Below the pieces are notes generated by a model. The model ran no database searches, was not told the origin of the DNA, and worked only from the letters and a program-made list of their open reading frames with translations. Shown here one piece after another: positions 1 to 11,819 of a stretch of DNA of 64,000 bases. Location: contig JAJEKV010000006.1 of assembly GCA_021234155.1 (NCBI GenBank), positions 5,553,727 to 5,617,726 on the forward strand, in the 5' to 3' direction. This stretch comes from Isoetes taiwanensis. Taxonomy: Eukaryota > Streptophyta > Lycopodiopsida > Isoetales > Isoetaceae. The position numbers and the translations under genes were made by a program. Positions within the stretch are counted from its first letter, which is position 1; each line of letters opens with the position of its first letter.

Positions 1-92
1 AAGCTCTCTCTTGAATGTAACATATGTGTTTCACATATTTCTTATACACATATAGTACTCTATTTCTCTGCACAGCAACTTTTATATAAAAA

Positions 93-160
93 GGCACTAT
101 GGGGTCTTGAACCCCTGACCTTCTGCACCCAAGCCAACACCTTTACCAATAAGCCAACTT
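93..160 (-). repeat. tRNA-like segment (possible SINE head)
   Basis: Read on the minus strand, this contains a box A-like stretch (TGGCTTATTGGTAAAGG) and, about 45 bases on, a box B-like stretch (GGTTCAAGACC) flanked by GGGG/CCCC, as in a tRNA T-arm. It is followed by a run of T, a possible RNA polymerase III stop. No proper acceptor stem is visible, so a functional tRNA is unlikely. A tRNA-derived SINE remnant is the best reading. Confidence 0.45.
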
Positions 161-260
161 CTTTCTTGAAGAGATATAATACTTTTTCTAGTATTTATAG
201 TGCATCTACTTTCCTATTTAAATTAGAGGCGTGCCTTTGGTAAACCCACGAAGTGGAGGC

Positions 261-436
261 GCCATAGCCGCCGGAGCAAGCTCTCTCGCCATAGCCGCCG
301 GAGCAAGCTCTCTCGCCATAGCCGCCGGAGCAAGCTCTCTCGCCATAGCCGCCGGAGCAAGCTCTCTCGCCATAGCCGCCGGAGCAAGTTCTCTCGCCAT
401 AGCCGCCGGAGTAAGCACTCTTGCTATAGCTACGGG
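261..436. repeat. 27-bp minisatellite (six copies plus a partial)
   Basis: Six copies of a 27-base unit start at 261, 288, 315, 342, 369 and 396, with a decayed partial copy to 436. The unit is GC-rich (GCCATAGCCGCCGGAGCAAG plus CTCTCTC) in AT-rich surroundings. The period is a multiple of three, so both strands stay open: the plus strand would repeat AIAAGASSL. Nothing else suggests a protein, and the open frames are best read as a by-product of the period. Confidence 0.9.
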
Positions 437-837
437 ATAGTCAACCGGATAACTGTTAACCATATATAAAGCTAGTATCCCCTAGGAATAAACCGACCAA
501 ATGACACGACGTAATCTAGCAAGTCCGGCCAACTTGTTATGATAACATCAACTCACTTGGTGGGACTAATTCTGGAATTTAATTAACGACAGAGCAACTC
601 TCTAGAATAGCAGCATGTGTTATATCCTTGGATATTCTTAGGCAACGATAATAATGTCCGGTTATCTGTTTCCTCGATCCATAACTTTAATTATTTTTCC
701 TTTTGGTAGATGCCTTGATAACACGGTTTCTTGACCCTTGCCATGATTCAGTCCATACTACATTCATATGCTTTATATTAGACCTTATTCGACGTTATAT
801 AAGTAATGTTTTATACACATATTTATAATTAACGTTG

Positions 838-2363
838 TCTCTCTCTAGTGTCAACCTTGACTCGTCTCATTTCCTAGAGAAAGGATTTCTTTTCGCCCAA
901 CCAACTAGGGACTGCCATGCAGCACCCCTCTAGACCATGGGTAGCTTTAATCCTACCACCCCTCACTACTTCTTCTCAATGGACGTGTTCTTTTTATGGA
1001 CCATTTTCCCAGACCACGGTACAAACTCTGTAATACGTAGTGAGTGCTTGTGTTAGAACCCCCACAATATTGTCAACACTTTGTGCCAAACTTCACCATC
1101 TATATGGATGTCATTAATCATCTCTACCACACGCCTGTCAAAGTGACAACAGTCTACCCTCTTTTAGAGCTGTTCTCCCGTACAATCCAATGCCACCCAA
1201 CCATTGTTGATTACTCACCTCCTTCTAGGGTATCCAGATATGGTTGGCGCAAAGTATTTCCAACCATTCCTTTAGTGCCCGAATGGCATTAAGTTCCACA
1301 AATGAACTTACATATTCCAAGGGGTTATGTGAACATCCCAAAGGACAGTACCACCCAAAGACCCCTCAAGATAGGCCTCCTCTATTACGAGATCTTGTGT
1401 TCAAGTCTCTGGGGGTCCGTCATATGTCTTCATGGACGCTGCCAATGTGGCATGACATATAAATGCTATCTACCTATCTATCTATTCATTAAAAATATCC
1501 TTGGTGAATTCAATTCACCATCTCGTCTTAGGACATGGAGGTCTTCTTCCCTAAGCCATGCACCAAATCTTTAAGGAGTTTTTCAGCTCTCGCTACCTTT
1601 CAAGCCGCAAGTCTACCTTTGTATATTAGCAATGACCACCCTTCATGTAACCTTTCTATCCAGATTGCTAAATATCATGCATCAGGGTCCTTTATTTCGT
1701 CAATATGTTTTCTACGTCTATGGCCAATTTTCAGTATCCTGGCCCTTACATCTGCCACATCGTATACAAATCATCCTTTAGTTGTGATCTATATTCAGTA
1801 GAGTCACCAATCCAATTACTCCTTTACGTATCCGTTAACCGTCTTGTGGCTTCCAAGCCGCTATTATATGGCCCTTATGTTGTAAACCTACCTATCATTG
1901 GGGGTTATAATCCAACATTGTCCTACATCCTGGAAATGTTACTTATTACATTTCTCTGTCATGATGTCATGCTGCTGTTTTGGCATTCCAAATGACTTGA
2001 CATCCGCATTTAAGCCATAGTCATGGCCTAAGAGCGGGTGAGCCTTCGTATAAATCGTGAATTACATTACAGAGTCATCAAGGTGCTTGCCTTGTACTTT
2101 GTGAGCCTTTCTACAATTATCTATGTTGAGACAACACGGACTTGTATCCATGTTCGAGTCCTATATATATCCTAACTTATACCTCCATGTAACCCATGGC
2201 GTCACCTCTGCCTGATCCAGGTATGGATAATGTGGGAAAGCTAGTTTCTCATAGAAATAAGGAATTACCTCCCTTTTTATCTATACTTCCTTCTATTGCG
2301 CTTTTTAGATTAACATCATTTGTTAACTAACCCCAATCCCAATGCCGAGGACATTTATTTTCT
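838..2363 (+). pseudogene. Decayed LTR-retrotransposon interior
   Basis: The stretch has only short, broken reading frames. Around 1065-1140 a frame reads CQHFVPNFT followed by a DVINHLYHTPVK-like string. This resembles the end of a Ty3/gypsy reverse transcriptase, where the family has a YRRFVPNF-type motif before the RNase H region. It ends at a polypurine tract and LTR start (2364 on), which fits the 3' part of an LTR element. No protease, integrase or intact polymerase motif was found, so the assignment rests on position and one short match. Confidence 0.35.
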
Positions 2364-2480
2364 AAGAGGGGGAGAATGTGACGTTCCATGTATTTATACA
2401 GTATACATATAAATAAGCTGACACGTCACCCAATAAAGGTACGCCACCATGGAGTATCTTAACCTAAGGGGTTGACCTAA
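2364..2480 (+). mobile_element. Polypurine tract and LTR start
   Basis: A purine tract (AAGAGGGGGAGAA, 2364-2376) is followed by TGTGACGTTCCATGTATTTA from 2377. The same arrangement is seen at 6324-6350. The first 40 or so bases of the LTR resemble the reverse complement of the LTR ending at 49385. I could not find the matching LTR end, so this copy appears truncated or too decayed to follow. Confidence 0.55.
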
Positions 2481-4374
2481 AAGGGATGAATTTAAACTTA
2501 TGGTACTTTAACCCCGTACATAAACTATAATTTTCCCATGGGATTATGCCATAGTTCCAAAGGTTTCTACCACAGTCCAAAGCCTTTTCTAAAGGTTCCT
2601 TCAGTTAATTTGCGTTTCGCCATGTTTTGTCACACCTAACCTATTTATCTTAAGTTAGCATGTCAACCTCAACTTTTGATCCCTTTGAATGTTGTTGTCT
2701 TTGGCTCCCTCATAATGAAGCGGAGGCACTAAAACCCCCTGGTCTTCTAATAGGAAAATCCAATGTTTCAATCTTCGTTAGTAACCGCCATATGATTATC
2801 CAATTCCTTACCCTCTTAAGAGTTTCAAAGTCATAATCTCTAACGGGTCTATGCCGCAAGGAAACGGATCCTCCAGCTTCTACTTCTGTACCTAGAATTG
2901 TTCACCGCGTGTAGGGTAACTCTTCGATTATATGGACTACTGGTCTATATAATCTTAACCGTTCTGATCAATACACCTCGTCTTGATTTTATCGGGACTT
3001 GGAATTCCTATGTACTGCCCTCTTCTTGGTTACCCCTAAAGGTATAATCGCCAAAGTCATCGTACTCCTTCTTATCTTCCATCAGGGGACGCGATATTCT
3101 TATATATCTTTTCATTCCCAAAACCAAATAAATGCTCTTAGCTTATAACGTTGAACTAATACATTGGTATCTAGAACCTTTGAGTAGTTAAGCTCTCATT
3201 ATCGGTTATTCCAATACCGTTCCAACCATCTTCGGGATGTTTTTGAACGTAACATCACCGTATATGCTAGACTTACTCTAGCTATTCTCACTCATTTAAA
3301 CTTTTCTCATCTTCCTTAGTACGACGTATCTATGATAGTCAACTCTATCCATTCGGATAACTTGAATGCTTATCTCTGGTAAAGCATACCTAACCCAATA
3401 TCTTTGTATATAAGCATATCATTATGCTTGTTCTGTAAACATTGTCACGTAATATGCCACCAGCCCTGTACGAATATTCTACCATCTTCCAATATGACAT
3501 ACATCTAGATGTCACAATCGACATCCTTGATATCCTCGCTAGTGTAGTATGTAATACTACTAAATCCTTCAAACATCCGAAACCACTACGTTGTGATTAT
3601 GAGATACAGTAACATGTGTGCACCAACCCTAACTCTAGGCTCATATATAATTCGTTGACGTAGCCCCTAGATGCTTCTCCTATATCTGTGGATTTCACAC
3701 CACACCTTCTAGACTCTCTATCCTTAGGTTGCCTTGGTCCTCACGCTCTAGTCATAAATTCCATAGGGGCACATGCCACCCTAAGTTCCTAGTGGACATA
3801 CTTAATGTCTACTATAGGAATTCTTATCTTCATTACCTCCGTATTCATATATGTGAACTAAAAGTTCTAGTATATACCCTATCTTTTTCTAGTTATGTTC
3901 CTAGTAAATGGTCCTAATACACATCTACCAACGCGGAACTACTCCTCGGGATGCACACACGATACCAAGTCCAGAGCACATCCTCCTTGGCCAGATGTTC
4001 ATTGGATGCCTCCCTTCTTCATCTTCCAGGCTTTGGTGTCTTCAAAGTGTCCCTCCAAACTCTCTATATTTGAAGCGTTGTTTACAACAACTTTCAAGCA
4101 CCTCTTCGTGTGGGTACATTTCTTGCCTTCCTAATGTATCATTAGTTCAACGTCAACTTTCCTTCATAGAATAAGCTTCGCCATAGCTCCAACATACTTT
4201 GTAGCTTTCAGACGGTTGCACCTTTTGCTAGCAATTGTCGTCTTCCATTCTAGCAGTCTTACAGAATGCTTATTCCTGCCTTCGTCAGTTCGACCTCAGC
4301 TCTCTTCACCTTGTGGAAAAACTACGTTCCACACTATTGTCCAGTCTCTTATCCGGCGTCTACATACCCCCGGC
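2481..4374. other. No gene recognised
   Basis: AT-rich sequence with only short reading frames, none resembling a known protein. It is probably decayed LTR-element sequence between two LTR starts of the same family. Confidence 0.5.
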
Positions 4375-4378
4375 CGAC

Positions 4379-4699
4379 GGGTAAAAGCATGTTAGGGTGT
4401 CCCTTAAAAAGTATTATTTAGTGACCAAAAAAGTACCTAAAAAGGTACCCAGGACTGGGTACTGGGTACACGTGTAATATCTCAATAAAAGTTACATTTT
4501 AGAACTTTTATATATATTTTGGTCTCCGGTAGCATTATCTTTATCTTAACTTTGAATATTAATGCGTCCTTGACTTTTATTTTGGACTTTTGTACTAGTT
4601 TTAATGAAAATAAAAATGAGAAAGTACCCAGTTCTGAAGTACCTAGTGTATGTACTTTTGCAGGTTCCAAAAGTGGTACACCCTAACATGCTTTTACCC
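4379..4699. mobile_element. MITE-like element with 22-bp terminal inverted repeats
   Basis: The element begins GGGTAAAAGCATGTTAGGGT(GT) at 4379 and ends with its exact reverse complement at 4699; 22 bases match without a gap and the next positions match in part. It is 321 bp long and AT-rich, and carries subterminal copies of a GTACCCAG-like word on both sides. It is flanked by CGAC at 4375-4378 and at 4700-4703, a candidate target-site duplication. It encodes nothing and is presumably moved by a transposase made elsewhere. The superfamily is unclear, because a 4-bp duplication does not fit the commonest plant MITE groups. Confidence 0.85.
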
Positions 4700-4703
4700 C
4701 GAC

Positions 4704-6323
4704 ATAGGATCTGGCCATTTCCTTAATTTTCACCCTGCATAAGGATCATGCATTTGACCAACGTTATTAAGTGTATTCACGTGCCTACGTGGTCTTCTTA
4801 GTCGTCTATAATCTTGCGTCTTTGTTTCACACCTCAGGAACATCAATCTCTTTACCAAGCACAATATATGTGTAATTTTATCATCCATAATTTATGGATC
4901 AACATCCTCATACAACATTATTCTCTACCGTTCCACGAATCATACCTCGCTTCACGTAGCAATAGCTATACACCATCATGGTCGAAACCTACACTTTTAA
5001 AGTGTTTTCCCTCTCAGGAGCTGGGTACTTATAATCCAGTTTCCACCTTAGTATACCTCCTTAACATGGTCTAGTAGATAATCATAAACCACTTCTCCAT
5101 CAGATATATCGTGCTATATCTAGTCTCCTTCTACATTGAATAGCAATCTAGCTGCCGCATCATACATCAATCCTCGTAATTTTTAGGTCCAGTATTTCAC
5201 TTACATACCAAACAGCGTCATACCATTTTTTCTCGAGTATCCATCCAAAATAGAGACATCGCAACACTCCTTATTCCCAACATTCAGCACTTCTACTTCA
5301 AGTAGGAGCCCGGGACTTCCTCAGTCATCACCATCTAACAGGCTCAGGGCAGACCACGCATGGTTTCAATGCTTCCGCCGTGGACACCATAGTCACAACT
5401 GGCCTTCTGTGATACAGGACGATTACATAGCCATAGCACTGCCGGATAGCGACCGGGGCGGTACCAATGACGTCGAATGTATATGTCAGCTGTACCTGTG
5501 CCCCATAACTATAAGAGTGTCTGTATGTGTGATAAATTTATGAAAATAACAATAAAATGAATAAGTAAATCAAATATAAGAATATCGGGACGCCTGGTAA
5601 ATGATTATACATCTGTCCTCATATGACTGTAATCTATGCTAAAGATAGAGAGTGGGAGTGTGGAAACATTAAAGATAATCGAAAGGAGCAAGTTATTAAA
5701 CACATAATCAAATATAATAGAAGGGGATAAGTATATATGTCTTACACAAACTCCTAAGGGAATAACGAGACTTAGATAATGTTATAACAAGGTTATGAGA
5801 AATAAATAAAGAACGACTGTCTGTAATTAATATTAACGTATATGGGTCAAAATGGAATATACAGTACAATATATAATTCTATAAAAGGGTAACTATAAAT
5901 GTCAGAGGCATCTAAACACTCACAATAGCAATATATGAGTTGTTAAATTTGTACCAAAATAGGAAAAATGAAATTTAGATCCAAAATTACATTAAGCCTG
6001 GCTGTAATAAAATCACTTGTAAAGTGAAGGGAGAATATATAGTGGTATATACACAGTGCGAGGTTAATAACTCTGTATTATAATATAACAACAAATGGAA
6101 GTTCTTTATATCTATACCTGTCTTTAATATATAATCAGCTACCTCTATCTATAGACAGAATGCTTTCAAAAATAGATAGAGTGTGAGCTCGTCACCACGG
6201 ATGAAACAGTGGGACTTCCACAAACTTTGACTGTTCACTTTTGACAGTCCTAAGCGATGATCATGATGTGTTGCCCTGCAACAACAAGCGGTGAGTCTTG
6301 ATGCCGAGGACGGCATCATTTTT
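4704..6323. other. No gene recognised
   Basis: AT-rich sequence with purine-rich patches after 5500 and no reading frame of note. It ends at the polypurine tract of the LTR that starts at 6339, so it is probably the 3' internal part of a decayed LTR element. Confidence 0.5.
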
Positions 6324-6338
6324 AAGGTGAGGGGAGAA

Positions 6339-8012
6339 TGTGACGTTCGGGCATTTTATACGATATCACGATGCACGACACCGTCACTAGGACATAAGGG
6401 GGTAATTGTCTAAGTGGGAGTCGACCACAATGGTTTTATTTAGCTATGTTAATAAATCCATTGTGGATAATTATAAAGTATATAGCCTAATTACCCTAAT
6501 TAAGCTAAATTAGTTAATTAGCACCAACAAGGGGGTGCCACTTGGCCCAAATCGATTGGGCAAGGCATGGTTTCCATTTTGGACACCCAAATTAGGGCTT
6601 TTGTGCCCCAATTCGAATTAGGAGCAGCTGGAGATGGAGGAGAGGAGCTGCTGGGCGCCAAAGGAGCAGCTGAGCATCCAAGGACTTGCTTTGGAGCCAA
6701 GGAGCAGTTGGCCAAGGACATTGTTGACCCCCAATCGCTGACACCCACTAGTCATGCCGCCACCCTAGTTCTGACAAGATGGAAGCACCCCACGATAATG
6801 GTTCCAGCCGAAACACTGGTTAGTTAGCTTGTGAATTCTAGGGTAGCGCCCCTGTTGGGCACTTGTTGTGCTGTTCTCTTTGATCATGCTTCTCTACGTG
6901 TTTTAATGGTAGGAACTAACCCTTGATTGTAAAGGTAAGTTCTCTTTATATTCTCGATTACGGTTTGGTTCTTAAAAAAGATGGATTGATAGTTCTTTGT
7001 ATGGTATCACTGGAAATGGGGGAAATAAGGGCGGGTAGAGACCTCTCGAACTCATATAATGTTAGTATGTTCCTAGATAAAACCCCAGTAACTCCCAATA
7101 ATGCGGCCTCGTGTACAAGAGCCCACCGGGTCATAGACGCTATGGACCGGCTTAGCACCGCACAAGGAACACAAGGTGAAGTGGGGGTGGGGTCTTGCAC
7201 GCAACATAAAAGGCTCCCGAGACTCCTACAGTGGGCTAGGCCCGATAGCCGTCCGCGTAGGGGGCGGGTATGGGTCTGCCTGGGTGTAGAGGTGTGACCC
7301 GTATGGGGCACCTTGCACTTTGAGTAGATTTAGGGCGAGTAAGTCGGTACGCGGATCGGGGGTCGCCCGATGCGGCACGTATTCTCTAGCTCACCCATGG
7401 AACCACCGTGATTCGGAAGGGGACGCTTCCGCGACCTGCCTCATCGGACCGGGGCTTCATGAACCCCCCGAGTAGGCTCACCGGGGGTGATGCCTCGAGC
7501 CCTGTCTCCCAAGGCTATAGCGAAGCGATAGCGTGAATTGACCCATCACGCAAAGTGTGCAATGGAGGGGGGATGGAGTGGACAACCCTAGCCGATGTTC
7601 TATGCCGCCCAACGACATGCCAAGACTTCGGTCCGCTGATCTCTTGAGGCCCAACCGTCGGTCGATCCTCACCGGAGTCCGAGCCCGGGGGTAGAACCCG
7701 AGGTTTGGGTGTTTTCTTAGTTTTAGATGCATATTCTTTGCCGTTGGTATTTGGATGGATGCGCCACCCTTCGTGGTGGTTATTTATATGTGATTTATGC
7801 TGTGTGCTAACCCTTGTATTCATGCTTCCGCGACGTAGGAGTCCCATTGAAGGCGTGGGCCGAATGACCCCTTCGTGTCCTTCTTTCGGGCACCATAATA
7901 TGGGTGGCCGGAATAGACGGAGGGCCCTGCTCATGGCGAGGTGGTCGCCATGGGAGGGGAAAGTCCCCGTATGTATACGTCCGGGTGTCGTATATATTCA
8001 GGGAGCGTCACA
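6339..8012 (+). mobile_element. Long LTR (1.67 kb), 3' LTR of a plus-strand element
   Basis: The LTR opens TGTGACGTTC and closes GAGCGTCACA, giving short terminal inverted repeats with TG/CA ends. It is preceded by a polypurine tract (AAGGTGAGGGGAGAA, 6324-6338), which marks it as a 3' LTR in plus orientation. The second half (about 7030-7990) is strikingly GC-rich. Part of it (about 7755-7900) matches in reverse complement the LTR at 47927-49385, for example GCCACCCTTCGTGGTGG. Several 70-140-codon open frames in the GC-rich part overlap each other on both strands and resemble no protein; I read them as non-coding. Confidence 0.8.
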
Positions 8013-8795
8013 TCTACCTCAAGACCTCCTCTAAATTATAAGATCAACACATGTCGTCGGTAGAAAGATCATCAAGAAGCCCTGCTTCATCTTCAAACAA
8101 AGTACAAAGAAAAAAGAAAATAATGCCATCACCTTCAACAGTGGCCTTCAGCATCAACCGCTTCATCTGTCCAGCTTTGTCTTTCCCCCAAAACTGGCAC
8201 CATGACATAAACGGCCATAGTGGCCTCGATTCCCAGAAGAACAGACAGACTTTGCACGAAGCCATAAGAATATAGGCAAATTTCGTCAAGAAGCCTGCTC
8301 AAGACTGAGCTCTATTCATGCAGCCATGGCCGTGCTAAAAAGCTATATGGCGAAAAAAATTTGAAACCTCTCTAGCATTGGAGCACACAGAGAATCTATG
8401 AGCGAACAAACCCCAAAAATTGCCATAACCCCATTCCGAGCATATGCCATGGCCAGAATCTAACAACCTCTGCTGCAATAGCCCTAAATAAATATTATCC
8501 AAGAACCTAGACGGTAAGGCTCACACCGAGATAATCAGAAGAACCTTCTATTTTCTTCCTTCACACGTCTCCTATGCAGATTTCTCCATCATCCTATTTT
8601 GAATTTCGTGGACGTCCATGCCTTCATATCAGGAAAGTCGAACCTCCATAAAGTATACTACGAAAATCTTTGGCGATTTTCGAAAATCTGAAAACTTCTC
8701 CGGCATCAAAAGCTCATAAAACCTTAGGAAATTAACTTTAAAAAAAATCCAAAAAATTTTCTTCCAGACCGGAAAATCCAAATTTAAACAATAAG
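8013..8795. other. No gene identified; one coding-looking patch
   Basis: On the minus strand around 8145-8270 one frame gives a 43-residue stretch with a hydrophobic centre (LLGIEATMAVYVMVPVLG) ending at a stop. It may be a fragment of a membrane protein gene, but I recognise no family and see no flanking exon. The rest is AT-rich with no features. Confidence 0.3.
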
Positions 8796-9262
8796 ATAGT
8801 AGAAGGATGGGATCTAAGAGACAAACTATATTCACGCAGTGAAAAATAGTTTTTTTGAAACCTTATGACCTAGTCAATTATGTAATTGGTCCTCATGAAC
8901 AAACAACATTTTTGTAATGATGCTGACTAACTTGATTAGCATGCTATCTAACTCAAGATGCCACAGTTTCTTGATTTCTAGCCACATCACTAAAATAATA
9001 TCTTATGCCATTGGATCTATCCAATTTTTTGTTAGACCAAAGAACTATGTCAAAGTTTGTGAAATTAGTTATGGTGAATACAAGGTAATTATGGCGAATA
9101 CATGGTTTTACCATGGTAATTATTTAGGTTTTTGTTTTCATGGAGACATCCAAATTGGGCACTTATTTTTGTTGCCCTTTTGCTTCTGGATCAGGCTAAT
9201 TCGGAATATGATGCGTGTTAGCGTCGTTGCCCTAATTTACATGTTGGATTTGCCACTGGTGT
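8796..9262 (+). repeat. Direct duplication, copy 1
   Basis: This segment is repeated at 10921-11373 with only scattered differences. Copy 1 carries a short extra stretch (about 14 bases) near 9158-9175 that copy 2 lacks. There are no TG/CA ends, tails or flanking duplications, so it looks like a local segmental duplication. The open frame inside it is not recognisable as a protein. Confidence 0.9.
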
Positions 9263-10369
9263 AAGTTGGAACCCTACCATGGCTTTCTATACATTTGTTT
9301 GTAGCAGAGGGGCCAAACCTGTGTTGACGGGTCTGCCCTGCCATCAAAGAAGAATGATCGTCTGTCCGTTTGTGAGATGGAAACTTTGCCGAAGTGTAAA
9401 TAATCTTTTAACTTTGCTTTAGTTCTGCATGCAAATAATTCTTTATTCATCTCAAGTACAACATAGGTGTTTCAAATGTTCACTATATATAATGTTGCAA
9501 AATTCTATATTTTAGCAGGCTCTATGCTGGGTGCAAGTAGATGGACTTGGATGCTTTAGAATTATAAGTTCATATATCATTAGGTCTATTATCATATCAT
9601 GTGGTTTTTCTAATTGTTCAATGTTATACATTTCATTATTAAATTTGAGGCAGCATATTCAAGCAAAAATAGAACAAAAAAGAGCTCTAGTTGCACAAAG
9701 AAAACTACATAAAAGAGAAATATTTTTCTACATTACTTTGTACAAGTAGATTAGAATAAAGCAAAGAATCAATGCACCCATTATGATCGATTCATTATCT
9801 TTTTATTCCATTTATTAAAAGAATATAACATTTTACCTTTCGATTCGAACCTTATTTAAAATATAAAAGCATCTTGCAAACCTTCAAAAAATTATAGAAA
9901 TTGTTGAATAGTAAGAATCTCTCCCTCCAAATATAGGATAAGATGGCACGCTGTATTTGAAATCATGATCGTGCTAAGATGTATTTGGAAGATCACGATC
10001 GTGCTTGTTCCTTTCTTAAACAAGAAGCCACTATAAATGGATCAATATCTTTATTATTGCGCCGTATTAAAATTATTTAGAAGTATAAAGTGCAATGCTT
10101 GGTTGGAGACCTCTGCACGATGTATCTATACAAACGTGTATGAATATGATATGTATAAAGGACTAGTAATCTATAAGTTTTCTATCCCAAATGCATTAGA
10201 AACAAGTGGATTGAAAGAAATGCTGAAGTACTATTGTAATGGAAGCTTCATGTGCCTTTATAATAACTTGTTCCACACTGAGGTCATGGGTTTAAGTATG
10301 GCCAACATCGGTCTAGTAATGAAGAGCTTAAAATCCATTGCCCCAAGGTCATGGATTCAAGTATGCCCA
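9263..10369. other. No gene recognised
   Basis: AT-rich spacer between the duplicated segment and the 125-bp tandem repeat. A 152-codon frame at 10037-10495 runs into the tandem repeat and shows no recognisable domain. Confidence 0.5.
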
Positions 10370-10741
10370 ATTGGTCCTGTGGTAGAGGCCCTAAACCTGC
10401 CATATATATTGGATAGTCCTGTGGTAGAGGCCCTAAAGTTGCCATATATACTGGATAATCACATGCAAGATAATCACATGTTAAGCAGCTCCTAGCATAT
10501 CCTGTGGTAGAGGCCCTAACCTGCCATATATATTGGATAGTCCTCCTAAACTTGCCATATATACTGGATAATCACATGCAAGATAAGCACATGTAAAGCA
10601 CCTCCTAGCATAAGGTATCGTGTATCCTGTGGTAGAGGCCCTAACCTGCCATATATATTGGATAGTCCTGTGGTAGAGGCGCTAAACTTGCCATATATAC
10701 TGGATAATCACATGCAAGATAATCACATGTAAAGCAGCTCG
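10370..10741. repeat. Higher-order tandem repeat, about 125-bp unit, three copies
   Basis: Three units begin near 10377, 10499 and 10624. Each holds CCTGTGGTAGAGGCCCTAA, CTGCCATATATATTGGATAG, a second diverged half (TTGCCATATATACTGGATAA) and CACATGCAAGATAA. Each unit is therefore itself a diverged dimer of about 50-60 bases followed by a linker, showing two rounds of duplication. The middle copy has lost part of the internal GTGGTAGAGG word. Confidence 0.85.
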
Positions 10742-10920
10742 TTAGTGGATTAGCTTCCACATGCACAGTCCCTCAAAGAATTGAATACAAGATCTCTTAA
10801 TTGCTAACCCAATGGACTAGCCACTAAACCCAATATATGGAATGAACATCCTTTAATAAAAAAAATGAAGGAATCTTGGATTTGTGCAAAACATGATTTA
10901 TGAAACCCACTATAAGGAAT

Positions 10921-11373
10921 ATAGTAGAAGGATGGGGTCTAAGAGACAAACTATATTCACGCAGTGAAAAATAGTTTTTTTGAAACCTTTTGACCTAGTC
11001 AATTATGTAATTGGTCCTCATGAACAAACAACATTTTTGTAATGATGCTGACTAACTTGATTAGCATGCTCACCTAACTCAAGATGCCACAGTTTCTTGA
11101 TTTCTAGCCACATCACTAAAATAATATCTTATGCCATTGGATCTATCCAATTTTTTGTTAGACCAAAGAACTATGTCAAAGTTTGTGAAATTAGTTATGG
11201 TGAATACAAGGTAATTATGGCGAATACATGGTTTTACCATGGTAATTATTTAGGTTTTTGTTGTCATGGAGACATCCAAATTGGGCCCTTTTGCTTCTGG
11301 ATCAGGCTAATTCGGAATATGATGTGTGTTAGCGTCGTTATCCTAATTTACATGTTGGATTTGCCACTGATGT
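10921..11373 (+). repeat. Direct duplication, copy 2
   Basis: Second copy of 8796-9262 in the same orientation, starting at ATAGTAGAAGGATGGG and ending at TTGCCACTGATG. It is slightly shorter because of a small deletion in the GGGCCCTTTTGC area. The two copies are separated by about 1.66 kb that includes the 125-bp tandem repeat. Confidence 0.9.
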
Positions 11374-11819
11374 GGGCAATTTGCTATATGTTTTAGAAAT
11401 CTGGGCTCCCATAGAAGTCAATTTGGTGCATGATCAGGGCTGATTTAGTGCATGAGAAAGAATCCGGATCTGACAAGCAAAAAGTGGATCGAACACAAAA
11501 CATCTTGCTGTCCAGGGCAAAATGTAAAATGTGTAGCAACTCTTACTTTCTACTACAAGATAATAGCCATTTTCTATTACTTTAATATCATCTAAATTTC
11601 AAAAAGTATTAAGTGATGTAGATAATGATATTCAAGGTATAATAATGCTACCAATGACAACATTCTATCATCTATAGCATCATCAGAAATGTCATAAATA
11701 TGGTCAACAATATATCAGTACTAATTAATGACAATATATGTGTTACGAATAGCGTCATGAATAATATCACATATTGCATACTTTACTATCTGCTAATGAC
11801 AATGTAAGTGTTATAGCAG
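11374..11819. other. No gene recognised
   Basis: AT-rich sequence built of loosely repeated words such as AATATCACATATTG and TAATGACAATAT, which resume after the LINE copy at 12716. Confidence 0.5.

Noticed and set aside
6923-7934. Overlapping 100-140-codon frames on both strands in GC-rich sequence
   Set aside because: They lie inside a bounded LTR, overlap one another and match no protein; high GC alone lengthens open frames.
8044-8289. 81-codon minus-strand frame and a second frame with a hydrophobic stretch
   Set aside because: No family recognised, no neighbouring exon; kept only as a note in the regional entry.
10037-10495. 152-codon plus-strand frame
   Set aside because: The C-terminal part is the 125-bp tandem repeat, and the N-terminal part resembles no family; no splice or promoter context.
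10370-10741. CRISPR-like spaced repeats
   Set aside because: The spacers are themselves repeated and the genome is eukaryotic; it is a tandem repeat.
10748-10832. Possible tRNA-like segment on the minus strand (AGTGGCTAG...TTGTATTCAATTC)
   Set aside because: The box B match is poor (no GGTTC core) and no stems could be drawn.
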